DNA from: Anaerolineae bacterium
GTDB taxonomy: Bacteria > Chloroflexota > Anaerolineae > Anaerolineales > Anaerolineaceae
NCBI GenBank assembly: GCA_013178095.1
Contig: JABLXK010000002.1
Span: 1 to 64,000, forward strand
Direction: 5' to 3'
Length of the DNA: 64,000 nucleotides
The position numbers were made by a program, and so were the translations under genes. Below, piece after piece: positions 18,136 to 27,104 of the stretch. How positions within the stretch are numbered: the first letter of the stretch is position 1; each line of letters begins with the position of its first letter. The notes under the pieces were generated by a model that searched no databases, was not told the DNA's origin, and saw nothing but the letters and a program-made list of their open reading frames with translations.

Positions 18136-18813
18136 TTGGCTAAGAATGACTCCGGGCATGTGATCAAGGCAGAGCTTCATTGTCATACGGTTTGCTCTCA
18201 CGATAGCAGCAATCGCTTGCCCCAATTGATTGAGACGGCTCGGCAGCGGGGAATTAACCGCCTGGCGATCACCGACCATAACAAGATCGGTTGCGCCTTG
18301 AAAGCCAAGGAAATGGATCCCGAACTGATCGTTGTCGGGGAGGAGATCCTGACGCAGAGCGGTGAATTGCTGGCATACTTCCTGAAAGAAGAAATTCCTG
18401 CGCGTTTACCGGTCATGCAGGTGATCGAAAGGCTTAAAGCGCAGGGCGCATTCATAGCCGTGCCGCATCCGTTTGATATTCGCCGGCATGGCTGGGGCAA
18501 TGAAAAACTTCTAAAGATATTGCCTTACGTGGATTCGCTGGAGGTCTTTAATGCGCGCTGTTTGCGAAAATCGCTTAATTCTCGATGCTTGCATTTCGCC
18601 CAACAGCACCATACGTTGATGCAGGCTGGTTCGGATGCGCACTCGCTGGTTGAATTGGGTCTGGCTACGGTTGAACTTCCTGAATTCAACAATGCTGAAG
18701 AATTACGTGAGGCGTTGAAGACCGGCCGGATCAGTGGATCGCTGCTTTCGCCCTGGGATCATTTCAAAGCCAGCACGCAGATCGCTTTTGGAAAGGTCAA
18801 TCCTTTTCGGTAG
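18136..18813 (+). CDS. PHP domain phosphoesterase
   Basis: This protein of about 225 residues starts from TTG 18136, which has a GGCTGGA-type purine stretch in front. A GTG at 18091 would extend it into the upstream gene, and a GTG at 18160 is also possible, so the start is uncertain. It carries the polymerase-histidinol-phosphatase metal motifs: ELHCHTVCSHD near the N-terminus, AITDHN, VPHPFD, and AGSDAHS near the C-terminus. It probably hydrolyses a phosphate ester such as a nucleotide or sugar phosphate in the cytoplasm. It is the last gene before tRNA-Leu. Confidence 0.85.
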   Translation: MAKNDSGHVIKAELHCHTVCSHDSSNRLPQLIETARQRGINRLAITDHNKIGCALKAKEMDPELIVVGEEILTQSGELLAYFLKEEIPARLPVMQVIERLKAQGAFIAVPHPFDIRRHGWGNEKLLKILPYVDSLEVFNARCLRKSLNSRCLHFAQQHHTLMQAGSDAHSLVELGLATVELPEFNNAEELREALKTGRISGSLLSPWDHFKASTQIAFGKVNPFR

Positions 18814-18823
18814 GGCAAAATCC

Positions 18824-18851
18824 TTGAAAGCTGCTGGTTTTAAGATAAAAT
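18824..18851 (+). promoter_or_regulatory. Promoter of tRNA-Leu
   Basis: TTGAAA (18824-18829), a 16-bp spacer and TAAAAT (18846-18851). Transcription would start about 6 bases before the tRNA. Confidence 0.55.
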
Positions 18852-18863
18852 AACTCACAACCC

Positions 18864-18948
18864 GGGGCGGTGGCGGAATTAGGCAGACGCAGAGGACTTA
18901 AAATCCTCCGGTAGTGATACCTTGTGGGTTCGAGTCCCACCCGCCCTA
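18864..18948 (+). tRNA. tRNA-Leu (anticodon UAA)
   Basis: This is an 85-nt class II tRNA with a long variable arm. The acceptor is GGGGCGG/CCGCCCT with a terminal G-U pair and discriminator A. The D arm is GCGGAATTAGGCAGACGC, the anticodon arm GAGGA-CTTAAAA-TCCTC with anticodon TAA, and the T arm GTGGG-TTCGAGT-CCCAC. CCA is not encoded. The DNA between it and 19127 holds no gene; a TATAAT at 19085-19090 and a GATAAT at 19113-19118 are candidate -10 boxes for the next gene. Confidence 0.95.
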
Positions 18949-19126
18949 TTGGGATTATCTATTCTCTCCTCTCTTCTCCTCTCCCCCTCAAATCGTGGAA
19001 AAGTCAAAGAAATCATTTTGATTTTGCATAAATTGCATTTCTGAATTGAAATAGTGAAATTGGGGGAATTCATCTTACAAGCTGTATAATCTTCCCCTGT
19101 AAAGCGAAATGGGATAATATAACCAT

Positions 19127-19885
19127 ATGAGTGAAAAACCTTTAGAGGGTCGGATGGCGAATTCCAAACCACTGACAGTGAACTTATCATCAAAGAAAAT
19201 AACGATTGACCTGGGGTTGATTACCGTGTTTTTGGCGATCCTCAGCCTGGCAGGGCAGACTTTGAAGTACACCACAAATTATGAAGAAGCTTTCGGCCTG
19301 ATCCCGCTGGTCAATATGGCCAAGGCGCTATCCATCCCTACCATCTTTACGGTAATGGTTGTCTTTGTCGTTACCTGCTTAATAAGCCTGATCAGCATCA
19401 TAAAATTCCGCGAAAGAGACAAATTTCGCTTTCAATGGGTGGGCCTTGCAATTTTCTCTTTTCTCTTTACTTTGGATAAAGGGTCAGCTCTGAGCAGCTA
19501 TTTTTTCAAGCAATTTCGTGGATTCATGCGTGGATTCTTTCCCGCTTACCCCAACCAAAAATGGGTTACAACTGCGGTTATTCTACTGATCGTGATAGTT
19601 GTTTTCTACCTCGCTTTTATTAAATCATTGCCGCCGGCAACAAAAAAACAGGCGCTTGTTTCTTTAGCCGTTTATTATGCCGGCTTTTTATTTATTGAAC
19701 GTTTCTCCGATCACTTTGCTGCTGTGAATGGATACGAAAATCTTGAATATAACATCCTGGTTACCGTGGGAAAAACCCTCGAGGTCTTTGGGCTGATTCT
19801 TTGTATCCAGGCCTTGTTTGATTATTTAAGTCATTATCAGATCGAGACTGCGTTTTCTTCCGACGACCGTGGAAAATTGCCGTAG
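19127..19885 (+). CDS. Multi-pass membrane protein of unknown function, first of a paralogous pair
   Basis: This 252-residue protein has six predicted membrane helices, the first at about residues 26-45. It aligns along its length with the next gene. At the position where the neighbour has SFDEGASIHE it has TLDKGSALSS, and where the neighbour has EETLEM it has GKTLEV, so the acidic and His residues of that motif are lost. The ATG at 19127 has no Shine-Dalgarno and lies 8 bases after GATAAT; an in-frame ATG at 19154 has GAGGGTCGG before it and is the alternative. I do not recognise a function. Confidence 0.7.
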   Translation: MSEKPLEGRMANSKPLTVNLSSKKITIDLGLITVFLAILSLAGQTLKYTTNYEEAFGLIPLVNMAKALSIPTIFTVMVVFVVTCLISLISIIKFRERDKFRFQWVGLAIFSFLFTLDKGSALSSYFFKQFRGFMRGFFPAYPNQKWVTTAVILLIVIVVFYLAFIKSLPPATKKQALVSLAVYYAGFLFIERFSDHFAAVNGYENLEYNILVTVGKTLEVFGLILCIQALFDYLSHYQIETAFSSDDRGKLP

Positions 19886-19927
19886 AGGTTTTTGATAAAC
19901 CCAATTGAAAACAGAGTGGATTAAATA

Positions 19928-20638
19928 ATGCCTCGTGAAAATATAAAAATTTCCATTGAACCACTAAAGGTTGGTATTTTTTTGGAGTTGGTCGCCATAC
20001 TAACGGTGCTGCTCAGCCTTTCAGTGCAAACCCTCTTCTATGTTGCAGGTTCAGCCAAAGCCGGATGGTGGCTGCCGCTTGTAAATGCGGATAAGGAATT
20101 ATCGATAGCTTCTCTGCTATCCGTTATGCAGTTCTATATTCTCGCTTTTCTACTGGCCATTGTGGGAAGAATAACAAAACAAACAAATAATCCTGATCAT
20201 CGGTATTGGTCAATCTTGGCTGTCATGTCGTTAGTTTTTTCTTTCGATGAGGGAGCTTCCATTCATGAATTGGCAACACAGCCGCTTCAAAAAATTTTTG
20301 GCCAAAATCTGCCTGGTTATCTTCATTTCGCCTGGGTTATTCCGGCAGCAATTCTTGTGATTGTAATTCTCGCTTTCTTTCTGAAATTCTTTTTCTCGTT
20401 GCCTCGCCGGACTCAGATTCTGTTTTTCATTTCAGTCTTTGTTTATATCAGTGGTGTGCTGGGAATGGAGATGATCAGCGCGAATTATGCAGAGATAAAT
20501 GGAATAAAAAATATTGGCTACAATGTTTTCGTTACGCTTGAAGAGACACTCGAAATGACCGGTATGGTAATCGCAATTTATGCCCTTCTGGATTATATTC
20601 AAAAAAAAGCTTCAGGGATAAGTTTCCAAATTCTTTAG
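19928..20638 (+). CDS. Multi-pass membrane protein of unknown function with DEGASIHE motif
   Basis: This 236-residue protein has six predicted helices with the same spacing as the upstream paralogue, 42 bases away. A striking motif, SFDEGASIHE, lies at the start of the second half, and LEETLEMTGM lies in the last helix. Conserved acids and a histidine facing each other within membrane helices could form a metal or proton site. That is inference; I know of no assigned function. It ends 7 bases before the convergent glycosyltransferase. Confidence 0.7.
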   Translation: MPRENIKISIEPLKVGIFLELVAILTVLLSLSVQTLFYVAGSAKAGWWLPLVNADKELSIASLLSVMQFYILAFLLAIVGRITKQTNNPDHRYWSILAVMSLVFSFDEGASIHELATQPLQKIFGQNLPGYLHFAWVIPAAILVIVILAFFLKFFFSLPRRTQILFFISVFVYISGVLGMEMISANYAEINGIKNIGYNVFVTLEETLEMTGMVIAIYALLDYIQKKASGISFQIL

Positions 20639-20645
20639 CAGAAAG

Positions 20646-22814
20646 TTATCTGAAAAGCAATTGATATTTTGAATTATTAAATTCAATGATTCGACCTGCT
20701 TCACTGATCTGGGGTTTTGATCCGTCGATTTTCTCAATAATGACATTCTGAATTTCCGTAGCCTTATCAAGCGTTATATCATCAGCATAATTCCTGATTT
20801 GTGTTACTTCAAGCGCATTGTAGTTATTAAAAAGGACTGTGTTAAACATTAAATTGCGATCTCGTCCGGTCGTATCAGGCGGTGTCAGGATTTGGATCGT
20901 ATCGCTTATTGCAGTATTCCCCGCCTGATGCATTTTAATAATATAGTCAGCCAGATATTGATAATCCTGATAGGTCAGCAATTCACGGTAATATGCGGGA
21001 ATTCCGATTGTATATAACAAAATCAACAGACCGAACATAACCTTAATAAGCATTTTAAATTCTCCTGCCCAGGTCAACCACAGAATTACTAGATAGATAG
21101 CCACGAGGATCAGGAAGTAGTAGATACCCAAGTATCGGAAATATGCCCCATCCACTGAGCCCAGGATGATAATCAGATCACCGTCATGCAAGTGAAACAG
21201 ATTGTTGAATAGGATTGCATAAGCCAGTCCAGCGATGCCAAACGGGAATATTCCTCGCCAGAATATAAGTTTCCTGAGAGCTGGCCGGTCAGTATTTTTG
21301 TTTTCCTGAGCCAGCAGGAGTGCACCGATAATGAATAATGGTGTGAAATATAGAACGTATCTTCCCATGATTTTTGAAGGGACATCACTGTTGTATAAAG
21401 CTCTCCAGGAATGTCGGGCGCAGGCGATTAAAAATCCCGCCAGCAGCGAAAATAACATCACCATCCAATTTCGGGTATTAACCTCCCATTTCTTGAATGT
21501 TGTTATTGCTGAACTGGTATAGAAAGGGAGTACCGGTGCAGCCATCAGAATGAGATAACAGATATAAAGAAATATCCATATGATGAAATTGCCAACTGTC
21601 AACTGGCTGGAGGTGGTCTGCGAAGTAACGTCAAAGCCAAGTATGAGGTTCAAGGGCAAGCGTGCTTTTAACCCTGTGATCAGCCATGGGCTGAAACCCG
21701 CGAAGATTCCCAATAAAAGCATAAGCAGTCGTGAAATTCCCCGAATATTCTTATTTTTGCCCCCCTGACCTGATAATTTCTTCTCATGAACATAGAGCCA
21801 TATGAAAATGAAAAACGGGATGAGAGCCAAAGTGATGAATCGCGTTAAATATAACAACCCAATGGCTACACCGGTAATGAAGCTCCAGGGTAATAAATGC
21901 CTTTCATTTTGCGGTCTATTTAGAAGAAAAAGAATGACCCATAATAATAACGAGAAATATAGATTTTCACTCATCACCAGCCGAGGAAAAATAAGGTGGT
22001 AAGGCAATAGGCATCCTGTCAGCGTGATCATGAGTGCAGTTTTTCTGGTGAAATATTCCCTGGAAAGCAGGAATAATGGGAATGCCATGCTGGAAGAAAA
22101 GATAACATTCAGGATTTTTATGATCGCATATGCCTTTTGACCAAACAAAAAAGCGGGTGTGAGCATGGACGGGTAGAGTAAAGGAGAATGATCCAAATCT
22201 TGTACATCGAAGACGCCGTTATACAGATATCTGGCAATATTAAAATACCGCTGCTCGTCGCCTTGAATCACTGGTCCGTATGCCGTTGGAATGACAAAAA
22301 ATAATTTAATGGCGATCAGGAATATAAAGATGAATAATAGGGCAGCAAGCTCATCATCGCTGTCTCTTTCATTCGTTAGGGTATCTTTATGAAAAAAAAA
22401 TCTGAAAAACCATATTAAAGAACAAAACAAGACCTGGAGTGTTGTGTAGAAAACCCATGCAAGAAATGGTTTCAAATTTATATAGATTTGTTGCAGGTCA
22501 CCCATTTGCTGCGAATTTTTACAAAGCAGTACAAGACTGAAAATGCAAACGCATAAACTAAGGATGCATAAATAGAATATGTTGCGATCGTTTGTGAAAA
22601 ACTTTTTTAGGATTTTCTCGTTAAAAAACGATTGCAGAAATATTGCGAAAACCCCGGCTGTCATTATTACAATTAGAAGAGTTATTGACAAACGGAAAGG
22701 GGATAAATTGAAAAATAATTGCTCTTCTGGTTGGGAACCGGTCTTAAAGTTAAAAATAATCAGAATGACAAGATCAAGTATCAAAAAGCCAAGCAGGATC
22801 CTCCACCACTTCAA
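20646..22814 (-). CDS. GT-C superfamily membrane glycosyltransferase (GT39/ArnT-like)
   Basis: This large hydrophobic protein of about 722 residues has a dozen or more membrane helices. The first extracytoplasmic loop after helix 5 carries GDEQRYFNIARYLYNG, the acidic Asp-Glu motif of polyprenyl-phosphate-sugar dependent GT-C enzymes. The C-terminal 100 residues form a soluble domain. There is no ATG near the N-terminus. The best start is TTG 22814, preceded by AAGGGAG; a TTG at 22844 is also in frame. It probably transfers a sugar from a lipid carrier to a cell-envelope acceptor outside the membrane. It converges with the membrane-protein pair and shares no operon. Confidence 0.75.
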   Translation of the reverse strand: MKWWRILLGFLILDLVILIIFNFKTGSQPEEQLFFNLSPFRLSITLLIVIMTAGVFAIFLQSFFNEKILKKFFTNDRNIFYLCILSLCVCIFSLVLLCKNSQQMGDLQQIYINLKPFLAWVFYTTLQVLFCSLIWFFRFFFHKDTLTNERDSDDELAALLFIFIFLIAIKLFFVIPTAYGPVIQGDEQRYFNIARYLYNGVFDVQDLDHSPLLYPSMLTPAFLFGQKAYAIIKILNVIFSSSMAFPLFLLSREYFTRKTALMITLTGCLLPYHLIFPRLVMSENLYFSLLLWVILFLLNRPQNERHLLPWSFITGVAIGLLYLTRFITLALIPFFIFIWLYVHEKKLSGQGGKNKNIRGISRLLMLLLGIFAGFSPWLITGLKARLPLNLILGFDVTSQTTSSQLTVGNFIIWIFLYICYLILMAAPVLPFYTSSAITTFKKWEVNTRNWMVMLFSLLAGFLIACARHSWRALYNSDVPSKIMGRYVLYFTPLFIIGALLLAQENKNTDRPALRKLIFWRGIFPFGIAGLAYAILFNNLFHLHDGDLIIILGSVDGAYFRYLGIYYFLILVAIYLVILWLTWAGEFKMLIKVMFGLLILLYTIGIPAYYRELLTYQDYQYLADYIIKMHQAGNTAISDTIQILTPPDTTGRDRNLMFNTVLFNNYNALEVTQIRNYADDITLDKATEIQNVIIEKIDGSKPQISEAGRIIEFNNSKYQLLFR

Positions 22815-23128
22815 ATTTTCAGACTCCCTTCTCGCTATCGGCAACGATTAGGAACCCATTCTATTTCACCTTCCAAAGTGAGATGTAAGGTCGAAGTAAA
22901 AAATTGATGTGGGTTTATTAATAAAAGTTATAAAGGCGTTAATGGACCCGTGGTTGGTTAAGAATGCAGTTCATTCTACAACTATCAGGTTAATTATATT
23001 TGAAATTAAACCGGGCTTAAAGAAAATCTGCATTTATGTTTCAGCAAGGGCGTAAATGGCACAAATATTGCAATAATAAGAGCAGATATTTTGAAACAAT
23101 TCAGTTGGTAAGCGAGAAGGAGTCAACT
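22815..23128. other. Intergenic region
   Basis: About 310 bases of AT-rich DNA between divergent genes. I see no supportable gene, clear promoter boxes or strong hairpin. An AAGGAG ribosome-binding site for the next gene is at about 23118-23123. Confidence 0.5.
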
Positions 23129-23671
23129 ATGGCAAGTTATTATAATGTACCAGGCGGTCTGACGTGGGTGAAGAACAATCTGCATATCATCATCGGCAAT
23201 AAACCTCTCGAGGAGATCGTGGAATTCGGAGATACCTGGCGCAGCCGCGGACATACCCCATTGGTTCATGTGATCAGCCCGGCAATGGATAATGGCAAGA
23301 TGTGGGATAAACACGAAGATCCATCGGGTTTATTGGATAATGTTCCTTCTCATATCGATATGTTTATAGTTGATTTTTATAACCTGGTGACACCCGAACT
23401 TCCTGCTATGTGGTGGACCAATAATTGGCTGTTATGGGAGTATAAGAGTAACAGTGTATATTTTAATGGCACGCATAGTCAATTTGTTTCAAAATTCAAA
23501 ATTGATCCGGAGACCACTCAGAATGATGATTCTTCCGATGATGATGGTTCAGGTGGCGATTCATCCAATACTACCAATACGATTACGTTAACGTCAACCA
23601 CAACCTTCACGGCAACTGGAGATGTGAACGTGCATCTTGTTTGCCCACATTGCGGACAGCAGATTTTTTAA
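23129..23671 (+). CDS. Orphan protein with Trp-rich core and C-terminal zinc knuckle
   Basis: This 180-residue protein starts at ATG 23129 with AAGGAG, a strong ribosome-binding site, so it is very probably real. It has no signal or membrane helix. Residues 1-130 form a globular part rich in Trp, Asn and His (VPGGLTWVKNN, MWWTNNWLLWEY). A low-complexity Asp/Ser/Gly then Thr-rich linker (about 131-165) follows. The protein ends in a single knuckle, HLVCPHCGQQIF, at the very C-terminus. One CPHC pair would need a partner chain to complete a zinc site. I do not recognise the family. It stands alone, followed by a strong terminator. Confidence 0.7.
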   Translation: MASYYNVPGGLTWVKNNLHIIIGNKPLEEIVEFGDTWRSRGHTPLVHVISPAMDNGKMWDKHEDPSGLLDNVPSHIDMFIVDFYNLVTPELPAMWWTNNWLLWEYKSNSVYFNGTHSQFVSKFKIDPETTQNDDSSDDDGSGGDSSNTTNTITLTSTTTFTATGDVNVHLVCPHCGQQIF

Positions 23672-23691
23672 GAAACTGTTCGCATTTCAAG

Positions 23692-23729
23692 AAACACACC
23701 TCTTATAGCGATGAATAAGAGGTGTGTTT
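23692..23729. terminator. Bidirectional rho-independent terminator
   Basis: A perfect 15-bp stem (23692-23706 with 23715-23729) and an 8-nt loop, flanked by T-rich sequence on both strands. It lies between the convergent orphan gene and hydrolase gene and can serve both. Confidence 0.85.
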
Positions 23730-23733
23730 TATA

Positions 23734-24969
23734 TTAATTTTTGAATATGTGATCCAGCCAATCATACGCTACTTGATGTGCCCTTGAAAAATTGTCTAAC
23801 TGGCAATGATCGTTTGAACCATCCACTTCCCGGCTGAAGATATATAGAGTCTTTTTCTCCGATGAAATGTTCTCATAAAAGAATTTCGCCTGGTTGACCA
23901 TTTCAACCCCTTCGTCTTTCCCCACTAAAGCTAATGCTGGGCAACTGATTGAACGAATCTCTTCCCGTATATTATGACGATTGAATGATTCCAGCTCGAA
24001 TTCTTCCGACAGACTTTTCGCTCCCCAAGTCCAGGCAGAATAATCCAGCAAGGCTTTGGTTACAGGAGATTTGCGCAGTCGATATTGAACCGCTCTATCC
24101 AGAAAAGCGTTTGGAACACCCTTGATCAAAGGTCCAAGAAAACCCGAAAGCACTAGTTCTGGAATATCCACAACAGGGGAGTCGGGAATTACCGCCCGGA
24201 TCCTTTTCTCAAAGCAGGCTACCCGGGCAGCAACGTATCCCCCATAACTGAAACCGCCTAAGGCAATACGCTCATCTACTCCTGGTAAAGTTTCAAGAAA
24301 ATCCAAAACTGCTTTGAACGGTATCTCGTAATCCGGACGCTTCACACAATCCGGGTAAAGATGAACAGTTCCACGATGACCAGGATATTCAAAGGTGACA
24401 TAGTTGTATCCTCGTCGGACAGCGCCAAATCCGGTTGTGATAAACATTTCTTCACCTGATGAATCATTACCCCCAACGCTGACCATCGTAGGCCGGCTTG
24501 CTGATTGATCGGCGGGGTGCCAAAAATATCCCGGTAAAAATTTGTCATCGAACGGAATCTTTAATATTTGAATAGGGGGGTCAAATAAGGGGCAGGCAGC
24601 ATGAAACGCATCGAAACTTTTTTGCCATAATTCATGAAACCGGGGATGATTGGGCGAACACCCATACTCTGCGGTGCGAAAGTAATTGCTGGCGCGGATG
24701 AACGATTCCCGTGCACTTACTTTGCATCCATTCTCGTAAGATTCTTGAGCATGAAGGAATACATTTTCACCGAGGTCAGCCCAGGCATTGATCCAGCTTT
24801 CGCCATCAGATTCTTTTATCTGGCTGGCAGCAAAAAGACACTCCCCAATTTCCGCAGCTTTTTCACTCATTTGTTCCAGCGTGCGCTTGAAAACCCAATC
24901 GGTCTCGTGATCTGTAAAAACACCCAGCCCATGAGGCGATCGGGCCGCGCCTAAAAATCTTTTTCTCAT
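23734..24969 (-). CDS. Alpha/beta hydrolase of the FrsA-like/pseudooxynicotine hydrolase type
   Basis: This 411-residue protein starts at ATG 24969 with GGAGG. The first 130 residues are helical (an N-terminal cap, including ARESFIRASNYFRTAEY). The hydrolase core follows, with VSVGGNDSSGEE as oxyanion region, the nucleophile elbow GGFSYGGY, a late Asp in ALVGKDEGVE and His in DGSNDHCQ. The family includes C-C bond hydrolases and esterases; the substrate is not evident. It is divergent from a TetR regulator, with a shared control region containing an ATGACA/TGTCAT dyad, so it is likely repressed by that TetR and induced by its substrate. Confidence 0.82.
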   Translation of the reverse strand: MRKRFLGAARSPHGLGVFTDHETDWVFKRTLEQMSEKAAEIGECLFAASQIKESDGESWINAWADLGENVFLHAQESYENGCKVSARESFIRASNYFRTAEYGCSPNHPRFHELWQKSFDAFHAACPLFDPPIQILKIPFDDKFLPGYFWHPADQSASRPTMVSVGGNDSSGEEMFITTGFGAVRRGYNYVTFEYPGHRGTVHLYPDCVKRPDYEIPFKAVLDFLETLPGVDERIALGGFSYGGYVAARVACFEKRIRAVIPDSPVVDIPELVLSGFLGPLIKGVPNAFLDRAVQYRLRKSPVTKALLDYSAWTWGAKSLSEEFELESFNRHNIREEIRSISCPALALVGKDEGVEMVNQAKFFYENISSEKKTLYIFSREVDGSNDHCQLDNFSRAHQVAYDWLDHIFKN

Positions 24970-24986
24970 TTTTCAACCTCCATGAT

Positions 24987-25019
24987 ATGACATAGTGTAA
25001 TAAATGAGCATACTGTCAT
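24987..25019. promoter_or_regulatory. Candidate TetR operator (ATGACA ... TGTCAT)
   Basis: ATGACATAGTGT at 24987 and its imperfect inverse ending TGTCAT at 25019 form a dyad of about 33 bp, 18-33 bases upstream of the hydrolase start; another TGTCAT occurs near 25081, close to the TetR start. The positions fit control of both divergent genes. This is inferred from symmetry only. Confidence 0.4.
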
Positions 25020-25106
25020 AATTAAGATAAAATTAAATTGGATTGAAGTCAAGTAAAAAGGGCAAGCACTTTTTACTTATTGTCATCATTGAACAGGTGA
25101 ATAATT

Positions 25107-25676
25107 ATGGAAAACAAAATCAAAACCAGACATGACAAGAGGCGTTTACGTACAGTATCACAATTGAAGCAAGCTGCAATGGAATTGTTGCTCGAAAAAG
25201 GATATGACGCAATCTCTATTCAGGAGATAACAGATCGGGCTGATCTCGGCAGGGGTACTTTCTATATCTATTATCGCAACAAGGAAGAAATTGTATGGGA
25301 TATTATTAAAGATGGGTTTGAACATACAACTCAGGAAGCCATACGAATGGCCGATGGAAAAATGCCACAAGCTCCTGAATACTATAGTTATGTCAATATT
25401 TTCCGCCATGCGCAGCAAAACCGCGATTTGTACATGGTTATGTTAGGGGGGCAGGGTTCATCGGTTTTAACGAAGCGTGTTCAAGATTATTTGGCAGCCG
25501 ATTTCGTACAAGACAATATGAAATATGGAATCTATAGCAACAAAAACGTCTCGCAGGAAATATATGCCCAAATTTTGACAGGCGCATTATTCCGATTATT
25601 GATTTGGTGGTTGGAAAACCCAAATGAATATAAACCTGAACAGATGGCTGAATTTTTATATAAATGTATCGGCTAA
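25107..25676 (+). CDS. TetR family transcriptional regulator
   Basis: This 189-residue protein has an N-terminal TetR HTH: AAMELLLEKGYDAISIQEI, then DRADLGRGTFYIYYRNKEEIV, about residues 23-64. The C-terminal all-helical ligand domain has a Trp-rich helix (FRLLIWWLENP). The ATG has AGGTGA 8 bases upstream. It is divergent from the alpha/beta hydrolase, its likely target, and its last four bases overlap the end of the convergent flavoprotein gene. The ligand is unknown but is probably the hydrolase substrate or a related aromatic or alkyl compound. Confidence 0.9.
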   Translation: MENKIKTRHDKRRLRTVSQLKQAAMELLLEKGYDAISIQEITDRADLGRGTFYIYYRNKEEIVWDIIKDGFEHTTQEAIRMADGKMPQAPEYYSYVNIFRHAQQNRDLYMVMLGGQGSSVLTKRVQDYLAADFVQDNMKYGIYSNKNVSQEIYAQILTGALFRLLIWWLENPNEYKPEQMAEFLYKCIG

Positions 25677-26944
25677 AAACCTTGGGAAAGAACTACCTTG
25701 GCAGCGGAATTTCCCGCCAGCCAGCCTGTTGAGAAAGCTGCCTGCAAGTTATAGCCCCCGGTATCTGCCGCCAGATCCAATATCTCGCCGGCAAAATACA
25801 AGCCGTGAACCAACCTGGATTGCATGGTTCTTGGATCCACTTCATTCAACGACACTCCCCCTGCAGTCACCATGCCAGCATCCAATGGCAGATGGCCGTT
25901 GATCTCCACGCGAAAGTCTTTTATCCATTGAAGTAGACGGGCGCGATCCTGGGCACTAATTTGATGGCATGGTTTATCAAGCGGAATGTTGCAAACATCC
26001 GCCATGACCGCTACCATTTTTTGGGGTAGTAAGCTTTCAAGCAGACTGCGAAAATGACGTTTACCATGCTCATCGATATCCCGTAACAACCTGGCCTCCA
26101 ATTTCTTTTCATCCAATCCAGGTTTAAGATCGATCGAGAGTTCAACCTTGTTATTAGCTCTCAAGGCATCCACAATTTTTCCGCTCATGCTTAGAATGAT
26201 TGGCCCTGAGATACCGAAGTGGGTGAATAATAATTCGCCAAAATCTTTCATAGAGGATTTCCCATTGATAAAAACGGTTGCTTCGATATTTTTTAACGAT
26301 AATCCCTGCATTCTCTGGCACATATCTCCGCCTGTCTTCAAAGGAACCAATGCAGGCCGTATGGGGGTTATGGTATGGCCCATTTCAGCGGCGATGCGGA
26401 ATCCATCTCCGCTCGAACCGGTATGGCTGAAAGAAGCTCCACCGGTTGACAGGATAACTTGTTGACATGGAATAATTATTCCGGAAATTGCTTTTATCCC
26501 GCAAATTCTCTGATCTTCAGTTAATAATTGTTGAACGGCGGTGTTGGTTAGGATCTTTACACCTTGATTGGCAGTCCAAACGGCAATGTTTTTGGTGATC
26601 AAACTGGCATCGCCTTCGGCCGGAAAAACACGTCCGCCACGCTCAGTGATGGTGTTCACTCCAATCGAGGTCATGAAATCGATGAGGTCCTGGTTAAAAA
26701 AGGAGTTGAATGCCTGGCGTAAAAATTGCCCTTCACGGCCGAAATGAGAAATAAAATCTTCTTGATGGGCTGTATTGGTAAGGTTACATCGGCCTTTACC
26801 GGTGATGCGCAATTTTAATCCGGGTTGATCCATCTTTTCCAACAGAAGTGTATGCGCGCCAAGTTGGGCGGCTTGGCCTGCAGCCATCAAACCGGCAGGA
26901 CCACCGCCAACCACAACTACTTGATAGGTACCTAACTCTCCCAT
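25673..26944 (-). CDS. NAD(P)/FAD-dependent oxidoreductase, HI0933/BaiN-like
   Basis: This 423-residue flavoprotein has the N-terminal FAD-binding dinucleotide motif VVVVGGGPAGLMAAGQAA at about residues 8-25. The family signature KLRITGKGRCNLTN follows, with GGASFSHTGSSGDGFRIA in the middle and GGVSLNEVDPRTMQSRLVHGLYFAGEILD near the C-terminus. This matches the HI0933/YhiN/BaiN family in full length. BaiN of gut clostridia takes part in bile-acid 7-dehydroxylation, but most members have no proven role, so I give no gene name. Start is ATG 26944; the 3' end overlaps tetR by 4 bases. Confidence 0.9.
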   Translation of the reverse strand: MGELGTYQVVVVGGGPAGLMAAGQAAQLGAHTLLLEKMDQPGLKLRITGKGRCNLTNTAHQEDFISHFGREGQFLRQAFNSFFNQDLIDFMTSIGVNTITERGGRVFPAEGDASLITKNIAVWTANQGVKILTNTAVQQLLTEDQRICGIKAISGIIIPCQQVILSTGGASFSHTGSSGDGFRIAAEMGHTITPIRPALVPLKTGGDMCQRMQGLSLKNIEATVFINGKSSMKDFGELLFTHFGISGPIILSMSGKIVDALRANNKVELSIDLKPGLDEKKLEARLLRDIDEHGKRHFRSLLESLLPQKMVAVMADVCNIPLDKPCHQISAQDRARLLQWIKDFRVEINGHLPLDAGMVTAGGVSLNEVDPRTMQSRLVHGLYFAGEILDLAADTGGYNLQAAFSTGWLAGNSAAKVVLSQGF

Positions 26945-27104
26945 TCTGGAGATTAACTATAATCGAAAAAAGCAGGGTTGAATGAAAACCATTTGTTTTC
27001 ACGAAAGAAATTGAAAGACCTCTTTGTGATAAAATCAAAATCGATTTTACACTCAGAATAACAACCATCCGTTAGCGAAGGGTATTTTTCATTCAAAAAA
27101 ATCC

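Noticed and set aside
15311-18167. Long minus-strand frames opposite the LytM lipoproteins (about 190-210 codons each)
   Set aside because: They lie wholly opposite well-supported genes, lack starts with ribosome-binding sites and show no family features.
25673-25676. Overlap of tetR and the flavoprotein gene as a regulatory device
   Set aside because: A four-base tail-to-tail overlap is common and needs no special explanation.
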